Shown: positions 11,501 to 22,488 of the stretch, in pieces | Layout: the number at the start of each line of letters is the position of its first letter | How positions within the stretch are numbered: the stretch's first letter is position 1 | Source of the DNA: Henckelia pumila | Taxonomy: Eukaryota > Streptophyta > Magnoliopsida > Lamiales > Gesneriaceae | DNA length: 64,000 nt | Direction of reading: 5' to 3' | Assembly: GCF_033568475.1 (NCBI RefSeq) | Contig: NC_133123.1 | Coordinates: forward strand, 160,843,753-160,907,752 | The notes under the pieces: model-generated | The model's input: the letters and a program-made list of their open reading frames with translations, nothing else | Databases searched by the model: none | Told to the model about the DNA's origin: nothing | Translations under genes and position numbers: made by a program

Positions 11501-13723
11501 TTAAAACTGCAAATCATGTATGGCAGAAAATGCCAAATTAGCAATTCTCATTTTCTTGTTTGTCTGATTACATTTCATTGAAACTACATCTGTGGAGTTA
11601 ATTGTGGTGGGGAGAACTAGGTTCACTTGGTCGAAGTTTCGGTCAAAGTCTGCCATCTGTTCTAACCTGTGTGTGTCCTTAAATTTCACCGACCTTGTCG
11701 TATGAGTGTTTCAAATCAAGTGTGTCACGGATATACCTTCCTTACTCATCCTTCTCTACTTGCTGTGCAAAAACTGCTCTTTAAGCTTCTTTTGATTTAT
11801 CTGCTTAACGCCATTAGTTTCCACAGAATCTGTAAGACGTAATTATGTGAACTGATTCTGTTTTTGTGGTCAGGTCAAAGTATCAGTAGAAGAATTGTCG
11901 TAGATGAACAGGATTATCAAAGGGTCTCAGTGACCAGTTCACAAGTGAGCTTGTCATAACGTTTTCTTTTCCAGTACCATTGATGATAACTGATTTTTTT
12001 ATTAGTAGCGGGTTTTTAACATGTGCTGTGGCTTTCCAGCTACCTTATACCAATGGCAAGGCAAATATTGATTCACGCTCAGGTTGCTATTCTTTCACCA
12101 GTTGCTGATTCTCATGCTCTTAATGAGTTGGTTATCACCATTTTGATATATATTGAGTGCTCTTTGCAGTGAGATCTCTGTCACCACCTGCATACGTTGA
12201 ACCTTCTTTCGGTGTTCAATCTAAGTCGTATGGGGAGGTATTTTACCGTCCCTGAGCATGGAAATATGTCGAGCCCTTTGTAATCATATATTCAAGAGGC
12301 ATTGAATTCTTTTTCTACTTTCGCCACCTTTCCTTTTTTTTTTTTTTTTCTTTATAATATGTGGAAATTGTTTTGCAGATCATGGATATGATTCAGAATG
12401 GGGAGAACCCTTTCAATATCAGGGTTAGTCCATTGCTATTAATACCGTTCTATTTATTTCATGCTTAGAGTTTTGAAGTTGTCTCCATTTGTGTATCGAT
12501 TTTTTCATGTTGTCACCTCAGGATGTCAATGATGCTTCGTCGAATCCAGATCAACCAGTGTTAAATCCTGGTTCAGATCCCAGGCCAAAGGTTTGCTGCC
12601 CATATTTGTTGATTTTATCTTTCTAATAAAAACGTCACTAGTTACTCATTTTGGCATCAATTGGCGATGCAGGATATTTTTAAAACACTCATATGATACA
12701 TCAATATTATATTGTCTTCTTGTCTTTTGTGTCTTATCTATTTCCTGGAGACACAAGTATCGTAAATCATATTCTGTTAACTTGGATGAACCTATTCAAA
12801 CATGTCTAGACGCAAGCCAATGCTCCCTTTCATGAAACATGTACCTTGACTCACCTTAAAGGTGCAAGATGAGTTTTAAGTATACCTCTCACAATTATCA
12901 ATAAACGGTTCTAAAATTCAATGTGAAACGCAGTATAATGGATTACGTTTTCTGTTTTTTATTAGTCATTGGCTTGGAAGTTTCATGTTCAATTCTGTTT
13001 GATAAATTTTGGATACGTCTGGATTCCAGAATATATGTGTGACTTGTCTGGTACCTATGCTTCTGAGCACCCTGGCTCCTTAGTGTGTCATGCTTCTTTA
13101 GTTACTGTGATCCAAATATCTTATTGGTAATTGAGCTCTGCCATAGACGCGCAGTATTGTTGCACGAGTCATAATATTTTGAAAAGTTATATGAGAGCAT
13201 TTGAGGCAGACCTTTAGGGTAATAGCATTAATGTTTTGCTTGTTGCAATCAGCCTTGGGAGTTCAGCCGATCTCAGAACAGCTCCACCAACGTTCTAGAT
13301 CCTCAAGAAAACATTTCAAGTTACAGACTCCCAGATAAGCAGTTGAATGGAGAAGATCCAGTGCCTTGGTGGCAGCGACAGAATCCTAGAATCACAGAAA
13401 TCGAACCTGACAATGATCAGAAGTTCAGACCTTCCAACAGGTTGGGTATTGAACGGCCAGTTCGGAATTCATGGGTACCTCCCCAGCCACCACCTGTTGT
13501 AATGCCCGAAGCTGCTACTGCCATACGACAACCAAAGAAGCGACCATATCAGAAAGAGGAAACGACTGATGATCAGTCACTGGCTCGTGCTCCAGATGTA
13601 ACCGATGAGTTGCAAAGAATCACAAAAATTTCTGAATCAGGTGGCTTTGTGGATACCGATGGTGAGTATTCCCAAGTTTCTTCAACTGAGATACAAAAGG
13701 AAGATAATGGCTCGTATTTGTAG
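8587..13723 (+). CDS. PEX14: Peroxisomal membrane protein PEX14, complete gene
   Basis: PEX14 is the peroxisomal docking protein for the cargo receptors PEX5 and PEX7. Twelve exons close in phase: 8587-8644, 9736-9983, 10136-10184, 10289-10476, 10679-10871, 11005-11097, 11874-11944, 12040-12082, 12170-12237, 12379-12423, 12522-12590 and 13253-13723. They total 1596 nt, or 531 codons plus stop, near the plant family length. The N-terminal PEX5-binding domain (about residues 52-102) is clear: REDQVENAVKFLSHPKV, SFLEKKGLTKEEIDEAFRRV. A hydrophobic segment (about 158-180, SHVLFALGVFTASGAGTAVLF) anchors it to the membrane. An Ala/Glu/Lys-rich coiled coil follows (about 182-276), then a Pro/Ser-rich tail with PWEFSR and PVPWWQRQNPR. 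The start MAAISDAPPSS is the first ATG of an open first exon ending at a GT donor. Confidence 0.95.
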
Positions 13724-14688
13724 ACCGAAAAGATTGAAGAACATCAGTACATCTCGAATTCAGGTACATTGTCCTTGATAAAAAAGGATGAGACAACTTA
13801 TCAGTGACAAGAACTCATCAGTCTGATCTCTCTTCACTTTTTTATTATAATTTATCAAGTGCTGTCAAGATCATGCATCTGCATTGACTTGAATATAGCG
13901 TATGCTGTATACGAAGAAACAGTACGTATATATTATGATGTGTAACGACGTCTTCCACGATCTATTACTGTGGCTATCCTATGTCTTTTCATCAACTGAA
14001 TACTCCTCTGCTCGTGAAAACCTCGAAATTTCTTGTTTCCATTTTGGTTCTTGGTTGTCCTGTCCTCCTTCATTGTGGCTATGTTGAATTTGGCTTTACC
14101 TGGAGAAATTAAAGTATTAATTCATTCTGGTTCATGCAATAAGAAGGTGACAAAGAACTTTGCGGCAGAAAATTTGGTACAACCTTGAGAACGGATATCA
14201 CGTATAAGAATAAATGTGAGCATTGGATACACCTTCACTGAGCGCAAGTGTGGCATTGAATAACTCGTGTGGCAATGAGTTGAAGGTGGTGTGGCAAGAA
14301 TGTAGTAAATGTGCTTGGCGCGTGGAGTAACGACTAATATTTTTGTACTCACGTTGTGTATGAAATATAGTAAATATAATATACATTCATATATCTTGAA
14401 ATATTTTTTACTTTCACGTTCGAAACTAAATTGGAGCAAAAATGTGGTACTAAAAAACTTATATTAGAATGAAGTAAAATAAAATTATAAATGATACATA
14501 ACATGAGTATGAATAATTTTTAAAATAATTATCAATAGTTACACTTTTGGGGGAAATTTAGAGATAAAAGTAAATAGTGATAGATGTGTGTGTAATGTGT
14601 GTGAAATGTGAATCAAAGTTTATGCACAATTTTGCTGTCACGCCTTTGTGTTTTTAATAAGATTTAAAGTTTCTATAAAGTTTAACTT

Positions 14689-14708
14689 TGTGTGTGTGTG
14701 TGTGTGTG
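14689..14708 (+). repeat. (TG)10 microsatellite
   Basis: Ten TG units downstream of PEX14. Confidence 0.85.
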
Positions 14709-15285
14709 ATTATTCAGTTGACAAAATGGTCTAACAGTTTATTTGATTTTCCTTTTTTTTAAAGACAAAAACAGTTTATTTAATTTTCAAATTTGAAATT
14801 TCGGCATTACTAGCTAGCAGGATAAAATAAAAGATTAATGCACCATGCATGATCCATGTGATGGATATAGCCTTGCACAATTTTTTTTCTTTTTTTCTTA
14901 AGCTATAATTTTATAGAAAAATTTTGTGAAAAAATATTTATAATAAATTTATTTATTTTCACAAGGAATGACAACTTTAATGGATCAATTTAACAGGATA
15001 TGGATTGTTATGGCATATAAATCGAAACTTTCATTTTAAAATATTATTATGTATAAACTTGAAAAAAATTTATTGTGATATATAACTCCGGAAAATTGCA
15101 ATTTTTATTTCGTTAATCTTTTTTTAAAATTTTATTTTTGACCTAATTTGTGTGATCGAATTTTAGTTTCAGACATGTATCTTTCAATTTTTTATGATAG
15201 TGTTCTCGTGTCATTCTTTCACGGAAGTGTCACATGGTTAACATATCATCATTCATCACCACGTCAAAAAAACTAAAAATGCAGA

Positions 15286-15317
<32 letters not shown>
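15286..15317 (+). repeat. (AAT)n microsatellite
   Basis: About ten AAT units, uninterrupted. Confidence 0.85.
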
Positions 15318-15318
<1 letters not shown>

Positions 15319-15775
15319 GATAATATACTAAAATTAACATTCAATATATAACATAGATAACAAAAATTACAAAAAATATTTATATAAAACTGAAATTATA
15401 ATTTTACCTTGTAACTCAATGCATCGATAGTTCGACTAGCATTTGTCGCCATGACTTTATCAAGACAACCAAACAAAAATTTCAGCAAAATTAATATATA
15501 TTAAATATCAGTTATTAAATTATCATATACGAATGATACATTCTCGATTAAAATAATTTCAAACACGAGAAATCCATAATTTTCACCTAAAATTTTAAAG
15601 TCTTTGTAATGAATGGCTTCATAAATTTCGGAAGAAAAATAAGAACATATATTGTGATTCACGAGTCATGTGATGTGGAAATAATTTAAGTTCTATAATT
15701 TGAATGTTGTGAAGGACCCAAGTCTAGGAACACCAACATGACAACATGCATGATGCATCGGAAGAATTAAATTTG

Positions 15776-15799
15776 AAATAAAATAAAATAAAATAAAAT
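15776..15799 (+). repeat. (AAATA)n microsatellite
   Basis: About five copies of a five-base AT-rich unit. Confidence 0.8.
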
Positions 15800-16818
15800 T
15801 GAATACCCTATATAAAATAAATTGGCAAAATAGTCAATAGTTCACACTTGGACGAGGAACTTAAGCTTCCTTTTTGGCTTTTCACACTTACGTTGAAAAA
15901 ATATATATATTCCGAAAATCCATAATTTTTATTTCATCTTCACTCACATATTTAATTAATTAATTTAATCAATTATTATTGCGTAGAATCAATTTTTTAC
16001 ATATTTAATGATAGTTTTTTTTAATAAGATATGGAAGAATATTCGCACACGAGTCTCTGTCAAATTAGCGACAGATGAAACCACGTCTACAAACCCAATC
16101 TCATTAACATATGGTTTTTTTTTTAATGTATTATGTATATACATATTTTTTGAACTCGGCAATCGGCATTTAATTTATGTACTTTTAATGTGTGAACTCA
16201 AATGTGGAAAGGCTTAATGTTTTAGATAGTTTGCATGTCTATATATTTGGACACTTTTGCTGCCATCACGATACTGTCTGGGCAACAAATAGAATTCGCG
16301 AGGATAAATTATAATACATTTTTAGGTTCGTTAAATGAGAACAAAAGATGTCTGATTTATGACTTTAAAGTCTAAATCTTTATAGAAATTGAGTAAAAAA
16401 ACGAGTGAGTTGCGTGCATTGTGTTTCGAAACAAAAATATATAATCAATTAATATCTCACGATTCTTGATACTAAACAACTTAATTTAAGAATATAACAT
16501 ATGAACATCAGTTTTACTTGTATACGTTATGTTGGAGTTTGAATTCAACTGAGTTAAAGCATCCCTCACGTAATAGGAGCGAAGTTTATTATAATCAAAA
16601 TTATAATTGATTGAATTAAAACATGGGTTTATCATTTACAGCTAGCTAGAATCTGTGGAAAAATATGCACTTTGCAATGATTAAATGAGACTTTAATTCC
16701 AAAAGAATTGATTACAAGACGATTCAGTTAAATTAAAAAACAGATCAAGGTTAAAGCATTGAATTAACCATTCATTTTTTCAACTGAATTGGATTTGAAA
16801 TCCATGTGACATTCAAGG

Positions 16819-17180
16819 GAGTGTTTGTAAAAGATTATATTTTTGTAGAAGCGATTAAATTTATAGATTATAAAAAAATTAAGAAAAATCAAAAGTTTGT
16901 AGTGTTTGGAAACAAATGTTAAAATTTAAAAATCAAAGTTGGGTAGTTTTTGATAAATAAATTTTTTTTTACAATAATAAATAAGTTATTAGAGTGATTT
17001 TAATATTGAATTTTTTTATTAGAATCACTTTTGGATAATCATAATCACCATATAACTAGTTTTTGTATTTCAATTAAGTTAAGCATAAGCTAACATATAA
17101 TTTGGGTTTAAAAACACACAAAAATGATTTTTTTTAAAACCAATCTAACAATCACTTTTTTTAATTATTGCAAACACTTT
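16819..17180. mobile_element. Possible hAT-like MITE
   Basis: The left end reads GAGTGTTTGTAAAAG and the right end reads GCAAACACTTTC, giving short inverted ends around an AT-rich 360-bp core. The GTGTTTG/CAAACAC ends are common among plant hAT-type MITEs. No clear 8-bp duplication is visible, so the call is weak. Confidence 0.3.
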
Positions 17181-17686
17181 CAAATTCATGTCATCGAGTT
17201 GCGACTAATTATTCCTACCATTATATTCAGAATGTCGATTTACTACAATCTAAGAATAGATATATTTTTCTGGAAGCTACGAGCTTTATAGAATTTAGAA
17301 TTTTCTACGAGACTTGTTATATATTGCCGATTAGTCACACCACTGCTAATTGTTTCTTCCAATTATGAGTTCAACCATCTGTGTACTTTCTATTTTGTTT
17401 TAGATTTGATATTACAAAATATATTGTAATAATTGTCCTCAATTACTATGACTTTAATCCACAACCGTTTAAAAAGTATTACTGTAAAACACAAAATATG
17501 AACACTATTAAATGCAACCATGAAATTCATGAAAAACCTGACAAAAATTAGTGTTCCTTAGATAACAAGCAAACAAGTTAATTAAATTTTCTTTTTTAAA
17601 AAACATATCTCTAAAAGCTATAACTCACACAAAAACACTAATCAATAATAAAAATTAAATATACAATACAAAGAAAATCATTACGC

Positions 17687-18598
17687 TTAAAAAGGCTTTG
17701 AATTCTTGGTCAACCCATTGCCACCGGAGAAAAACCCCACCAGATCCTGTCTGTACGGCAAGTACGTCCGCCGCGGCGGCGGCGGCCTCGGTTTCCAGGC
17801 GGAGACCGGCGGTTCTTCGGCTCTGTGTTCGTTCTCTCTTCTGCTCCAGCTCTTCTTGGGAGTCAAAAAGACGAAATTGTCCTTCCTTCCTTCACTGTGG
17901 CTCCTGCTCAGCAGCTCTTTCAACTTCAGTTTCTTGTAAATCGACCCCGTGGAGGTGCTCTTCTTGCACCGCCGCGCCGTCTCATCCTCCTCCGCCGCCG
18001 TCTGGGTAGCCTTCGGCCGCCACACGCAGTACAGATCCTCCGGAAGTACTACAGCATGACTAGTCTCCGTCTCCTCCGCCTTCGGCTGCCACACGCAGTA
18101 CATCTCCTCCGGGACTCCTTCCAGCTCGTCCACGTCCGACGAAGAGCAAGACGACGTCGCCGCCGTCTCCCTTTCCTCGATGAGAAGCTTCATCAATGGC
18201 AGCCGAATCGTCTTCGTCTTCTTCCCACCCTCCTCCTTAACTTTTCTGATCAAGAAATCTCCGTTCAAGAAAGGGTAAACGGGTCGGATCTTCCCGTCGT
18301 GGAAGATCTCGTCGGCGGGAATCGTCGAAGACTCCGAATCCCTCGTCACGAACTCGAACTCGAATCCTTCATCCTTATCATGATGATCATATCCTGCAAT
18401 ATCCCATTCTTCGCCTTCCCTTTTCACGGATTCCGAACCCACTTCCCTCTCGAAGTAGAACTCGTCGTCGTAGAATTCGCCGGACTTCTCCTCCGCCGCG
18501 AATTCCTCCACCACCCGGGCGGCTATCTCCGCCAGGTCGCTGTTGGAATAGCTGTTGAAACTCGGAGAGTGCGAGACGGCAGCTTCACGCGCTTGCAT
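17687..18598 (-). CDS. DUF1645 family protein, intronless, 303 aa
   Basis: This is a single-exon plant gene of unknown biochemical role. The protein is highly charged and has the layout of the DUF1645 family. An acidic N-terminus leads to FEFVTRDSESS and ADEIFHDGKIRPVYPFLN (about residues 80-112). After a Ser-rich stretch comes CKKSTSTGSIYKKLKLKELL (about 218-237), followed by SHSEGRKDNFVFL. Two similar motifs, EEMYCVWQPKAEET and EDLYCVWRPKATQT, form an internal repeat around residues 164-200. There is no signal peptide or membrane span, and the basic stretches could be nuclear targeting signals. The coding region is GC-rich compared with its AT-rich flanks, which helps define it. Members of this family are often described as stress-responsive, but nothing here shows that. 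Confidence 0.88.
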   Translation of the reverse strand: MQAREAAVSHSPSFNSYSNSDLAEIAARVVEEFAAEEKSGEFYDDEFYFEREVGSESVKREGEEWDIAGYDHHDKDEGFEFEFVTRDSESSTIPADEIFHDGKIRPVYPFLNGDFLIRKVKEEGGKKTKTIRLPLMKLLIEERETAATSSCSSSDVDELEGVPEEMYCVWQPKAEETETSHAVVLPEDLYCVWRPKATQTAAEEDETARRCKKSTSTGSIYKKLKLKELLSRSHSEGRKDNFVFLTPKKSWSRRENEHRAEEPPVSAWKPRPPPPRRTYLPYRQDLVGFFSGGNGLTKNSKPF

Positions 18599-18634
18599 TT
18601 CTTCCAGTTATCAAGAAAAATCTGATGTATTCGT

Positions 18635-18650
18635 ATTATATATTATATAT
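18635..18650 (-). promoter_or_regulatory. TATA-like stretch upstream of the DUF1645-type gene
   Basis: On the minus strand an AT-only stretch containing TATATAATATATAATA lies about 40 bp upstream of the ATG. This is close for a TATA box because it leaves only about ten bases of 5' UTR. It may simply be AT-rich DNA. Confidence 0.3.
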
Positions 18651-18808
18651 GGTTATAATGAGACTTTGAAGAGCAAAGAAATTGTTGAAATGGAAGTTTG
18701 TGGTGATCATTTATAGACGAAGGAAATTATTTATAACCTGCGAATGGTTGTAAATAAAGACGCATGAGAAAAATAGAGAAAATTGAATTATATATATATA
18801 TATATATA

Positions 18809-18974
18809 GTTTTTTTCAAGTGTCCATCTACTAGTCCATTACCATGTCTATCAATGATGTGACACTATTCTATTGGACCTACAGTTTATCACATCTTTAT
18901 CACATCCAATAGAATAGTGCCACATCATTGGTAGACATGATGGTGGGCATAGTAGGTGAGCACTTGAAAGAAAC
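18809..18974. mobile_element. 166-bp MITE inserted in a (TA)n microsatellite (Micron-like)
   Basis: The two halves are near-perfect inverted repeats of about 70 bp. The left begins GTTTTTTTCAAGTG and continues through GATGTGACACTATTCTATTG. The right mirrors it and ends CACTTGAAAGAAAC. Runs of (TA)n flank it directly on both sides (18789-18808 and about 18975-18997). Insertion inside a TA microsatellite is the hallmark of the Micron MITEs described in rice; the family identity here is an inference. Confidence 0.8.
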
Positions 18975-18997
18975 TATATATATATATATATATATAT

Positions 18998-19762
18998 TTT
19001 ATACCACGCATCCTAGATTGTGGGGATCCACGTAAACTCATGTCCAAAATAACTCCGAATGTCTTGAAATTTTCACGGTAGGTTCGTCTCGAAAATGCGA
19101 ATCCAACGATTTTAATCTGGTGGTCGGAGATTTGAAAATGATCAAAAATTAGGTGATATATGCAATTTCCGACCATCTTCATATCTCCGATCACCGAGAT
19201 TAAAATTTGTATCATGACGGCCAAATTGCAATTGTTGTATAAGTTATTCAAAATAAGTTGAGTCTAATATTGGTTTTCACGTTAATAAAAAGAGTAGGGT
19301 TTTTATAAGATGTAACGAGCTAAAATATATTTATAATAAAAAATAATATTTAATATAAAAATTAAAACATTTTTACGGATCGAATCCAATCGAATAGCTA
19401 GAAAATAAGTCTCGCAAAATTGACTTATAAAATTATATCATATAAAAGTTTTGTGTAATAGATAAGTATTTAAACACAATGTTTGTATTTGCATTGACTT
19501 TCTTTACGTTTTTTTAAAAAAAAATTATTATCAAATATATTGGAGAATATAAAATATAAATGTTGTTTATTTATTTTGCAAGTTCTGAAGTGCGATAGCA
19601 TATGGCAAAATTATATTAAATTAATAATGTCAGATGGAAAATATATACTTTACGACTAATATGCGAGAATTTTTAAATTTTTAAATATAATTTATTGTAT
19701 TGAAATCAAGTGATGTCAGAAAAATGTGAAAAAAAAAATTATTATTTTCATATCATATGTGA
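18998..19762. other. AT-rich DNA left of the Tat element
   Basis: The first 230 bp are of mixed composition and look like an old repeat fragment, but nothing identifiable remains. The rest is AT-rich with no ORF of note. Confidence 0.45.
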
Positions 19763-20034
19763 TGATGTCGATTTTTTCCTTCGGGTTCGGTCTGGTAGAG
19801 CGGATCTCCAAATCTTCAATAAATCGGGTCGGGTTGGGCACGACGGAGCTCTGCACAGACATAAGCTAAATTAGGGGGCGCCGAAGGTGTTTCGGCGTGA
19901 CCCCTCCGATGCCTAAGTCAGTGTTCGAAAGTGAAAGAGCTTGACAAAAAGTAAGAACAAGAGAATATGCGTGCGTGAGTGTGTGAACCAGAAGTGAATC
20001 AAAGAGATTATGAATAAACCATGAACCATACCTG

Positions 20035-20042
20035 TATTTATA
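20035..20042 (-). promoter_or_regulatory. TATA box of the Tat LTR promoter
   Basis: TATAAATA on the minus strand sits in CCCTATAAATACAGG inside the 3' LTR, the usual layout of a plant gypsy LTR promoter. Cassandra inserted about 18 bp upstream of it, which would separate it from upstream promoter DNA. Confidence 0.6.
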
Positions 20043-20059
20043 GGGGCTTGGAGGGGTAG

Positions 20060-20436
20060 TGTAACGACCCACTGTATCAAGACGGGTCTTTTCAACGTGC
20101 TTATGTCCTCACTCACACGCACCCTGGAAAACTTTCCAGGGGGTCACCCATCCTATAATTGGCCCAAGTCAAGCACGCTTAACTTTGAAGTTCTTATGTG
20201 ATGAGCTTCCGAAAAGAAGATGCACCTTCTTGATATGAGTAGCACATATGAAATCTTTTAAGCTCTCCTCAACTATGCAGTCTCATACCTACACAGTCTC
20301 AGAATCCCTCTCATTCCGACAGAATCGGTTCATTCATGTCTCCCTCCGCCTAGAAGCCTTTCAGGAGCCGCTCATTGTCCATGCAACCTCTTGGCACCGG
20401 CGATCACTCCCCGCCTCCTCAGCCCCGGGCGTCACA
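20060..20436 (-). mobile_element. Cassandra TRIM solo LTR with 5 bp target duplication
   Basis: This 377-bp solo LTR reads on the minus strand from TGTGACGCCCGGGG to GGTCGTTACA. Direct 5-bp copies of GGTAG flank it (20055-20059 and 20437-20441). Inside is a 5S-rRNA-like domain with GTTAAGCGTGCTTG and GGATGGGTGACC, the defining trait of Cassandra terminal-repeat-in-miniature elements, which borrow the 5S pol III promoter. No second LTR, primer site or polypurine tract is present, so it is a solo LTR left by recombination. Confidence 0.93.
20142..20228 (-). other. 5S rRNA-like promoter domain inside the Cassandra LTR
   Basis: Read on the minus strand, the segment has the 5S box A-like GTTAAGCGTGCTTG (20170-20183) and the box C-like GGATGGGTGACC (20142-20153). 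The order and approximate spacing match plant 5S rRNA genes. It is a borrowed pol III promoter and not a functional 5S gene, because the remaining 5S bases have diverged. Confidence 0.85.
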
Positions 20437-20826
20437 GGTAGGTTACCTTGTCAAGATAGAATATGTGTTAGAGTAGGACTCTACTCGGGTAGGAGCCCTG
20501 ACCAAGTAGGACTCTAACATCAATTTAAAGATAATATCAAATCTTAGATTCATAAGATATTGTTCTTATCTGTTGATGATCTTCATGTGCCCGAGATTAT
20601 TGGAAGGTTCCAGATATTGGGCCCTTCCTGGGCTCGGGTCGGGCTCCAACCGTACCAGTTAGGGCTCAAGCCCATGTATTCATGATTATGATCTTATTTC
20701 CTAACAGGGCCATTTCAGACTGAGCTTCTCATAAAATAAGACTAGATGAGCCTCAAAGTATATTTCCAAAAATATGGATTATTGGGCTCGGGTCGGGTTA
20801 GACCCGTATATTTTTTAGGGACATCA

Positions 20827-20844
20827 ATAGTACCTCCCCCTACT
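20827..20844 (-). other. Polypurine tract of the Tat element
   Basis: On the minus strand AGTAGGGGGAGG directly precedes the LTR start TGATGTC, separated by a few bases. This is the expected plus-strand primer site and fixes the element's orientation. Confidence 0.65.
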
Positions 20845-21099
20845 GGTCTAAAGAAGTATGAAATTTAGACCATATAGTCCTCTGACCGGACCCCGAGCCC
20901 CATATATCATGCTTGTAATGTAATATACCACAATGTGTTTTCTGTGAATGGTCCGGATCTCGATCCTTGTCATGTGCTTTTTTTGGACGGCAGAGATCTC
21001 GCGACGGTACGATTTTCGAGAGATTCCCTGAGTGACATGGTTCACCCTGGACCGCTGATCGGGATTATCATCCAACGGCCCACATTGATTCACTCCCCC

Positions 21100-21107
21100 T
21101 ATAAATA
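21100..21107 (+). promoter_or_regulatory. TATA box ahead of the antisense ORF
   Basis: TATAAATA in CCCCCTATAAATAGGGCAG lies about 170 bp upstream of the aORF ATG on the plus strand. Its position inside the element, outside the LTR, suggests that the aORF has its own promoter. Confidence 0.6.
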
Positions 21108-22488
21108 GGGCAGTAAAAAATTCTTTTTTTCATCTTTCACAGCGACTACGTTACTCTGTCAGTTTTGAGAGCTCGCCCGACCCGCGACGACCGACCCTTA
21201 CTGGTTCATTCCGAGCCCTATTACCTTTTTTCCTTCTTTGTAAGTTTTATCCTTTCCCATAAGAATTAAGATGTCTTCCCCGGACGAAAACGTAGTCCGG
21301 GAAATGGTAGCCTTTATAAAGGGTTCTCCTCCCCCTGAGGTGCCTGAGCATAATGACTCTTCGGGGTCAGATGCCGACCCGAGCCCTTCTGAGACTCGGG
21401 AAGCAAAAATGCGGAGGCTTTATGCCCTCAGATCTGACGAAGCTCAATTACGAGAGGAGGGCAAACACTGGTTTGAGGTTTTAGCCTCCCATTTAGGTCC
21501 AGACATGGGCCCGACCATCAGGAACAGGTCGGGGATGCCGAACATTTATGACCTCATACTTCCCGGTCGACGAGACCGAGCTCACAAACCCCCCAAGGGT
21601 TTTTTAAGTTTTAGTCTAGACCATGTCAAGATGGGTCTCAGGTTTCCCTTCCCCGAGATGATCTTATCCTTGTATCAATATTTCTGTATATGCTCAAGCC
21701 AGCTGACCCCTAACTCTTTTAGTTCTATCCTATCCTTAGGGGTTTTGTTTTGTTTTTTCCGGGTTCCTTTAGATGTAGGGAATTTTACCAAATTCCTTCA
21801 AATCAATAAGACAGCCCCGGGTCGATTTTATATTTCTATCCGACCCGAGTACACATTTTTAAAGGGAAAACCGAGCTCTCACAAGGGCTGGAACAATAGA
21901 TTCTTCTTTGTTCGTCCTGAGCCCGAGCAGCCTTGGAGATGTCGATCCAACTGGGCAATGAACTTTACTTCCCCTGATTTTCCTGCCCAGTTCAGCCATA
22001 ATTTCACCAACTTCCTTGCTACCTTATCTGAAAAAACCTTTCACATTGAGAGCCTAATCAAAGAAGACCTGCTTTGCAAATATGGATTTTGTAGGAAAGG
22101 GATAGAGGTCCAGGGTGATTTAGGTAGGAACACTTAAATTTTAATTCACTTATTTCTTTATCTTCTCGTGCATTCGTATTAACTTTTTCCTTTTTCTTTA
22201 TTTACAGACGAAAGAATAATCGGGGCTGAAATGACTGCTAACTTCCGAGCCGCAGCCAAGATATTGAAGTGGAAGAAACCCGAGGCGTCTGCGGATTCTG
22301 CCACTGAATCTGACCAGCAGATTCCCAACCATCAATCCAAAAAGACTTCTAAAAAATTCCGAGGAGATGAAACCCCGAGCAAGACTGAACCCCTTTCTCG
22401 AGCCAACATCGCTGCTCCCGGCAAGGGGAAGGAAAAAGTTTACATTGATCTCGGGTCCCTTCCCGAGCATATGGAGCGAGGCAATCCC

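Larger units (their letters stand above)
13724..17686. other. Intergenic region between PEX14 and the DUF1645-type gene
   Basis: The first 400 bp should be PEX14 3' UTR; the remainder should contain the 3' UTR of the DUF1645-type gene at its right edge. The DNA is AT-rich and holds three microsatellites and one doubtful MITE. The short ORFs show no recognisable protein features. Confidence 0.6.
19763..20826 (-). repeat. 3' LTR of the Tat element, split by Cassandra
   Basis: On the plus strand the LTR runs from TGATGTC to GACATCA, a perfect 7-bp terminal inverted repeat of the TG..CA kind. Without the Cassandra insertion and the duplicated target it is about 680 bp. On the minus strand it carries a TATAAATA box, with a U5 region below it. 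A polypurine tract adjoins its upstream end, as expected. Confidence 0.7.

Noticed and set aside
17698-18625. Plus-strand ORFs opposite the DUF1645-type gene (266 aa and others)
   Set aside because: They are Arg/Leu/Ser-rich shadows of a GC-rich coding region. The minus frame has family motifs and these do not.
20142-20228. Possible 5S rRNA gene
   Set aside because: Only the internal promoter boxes match; it lies inside a Cassandra LTR with target duplications.
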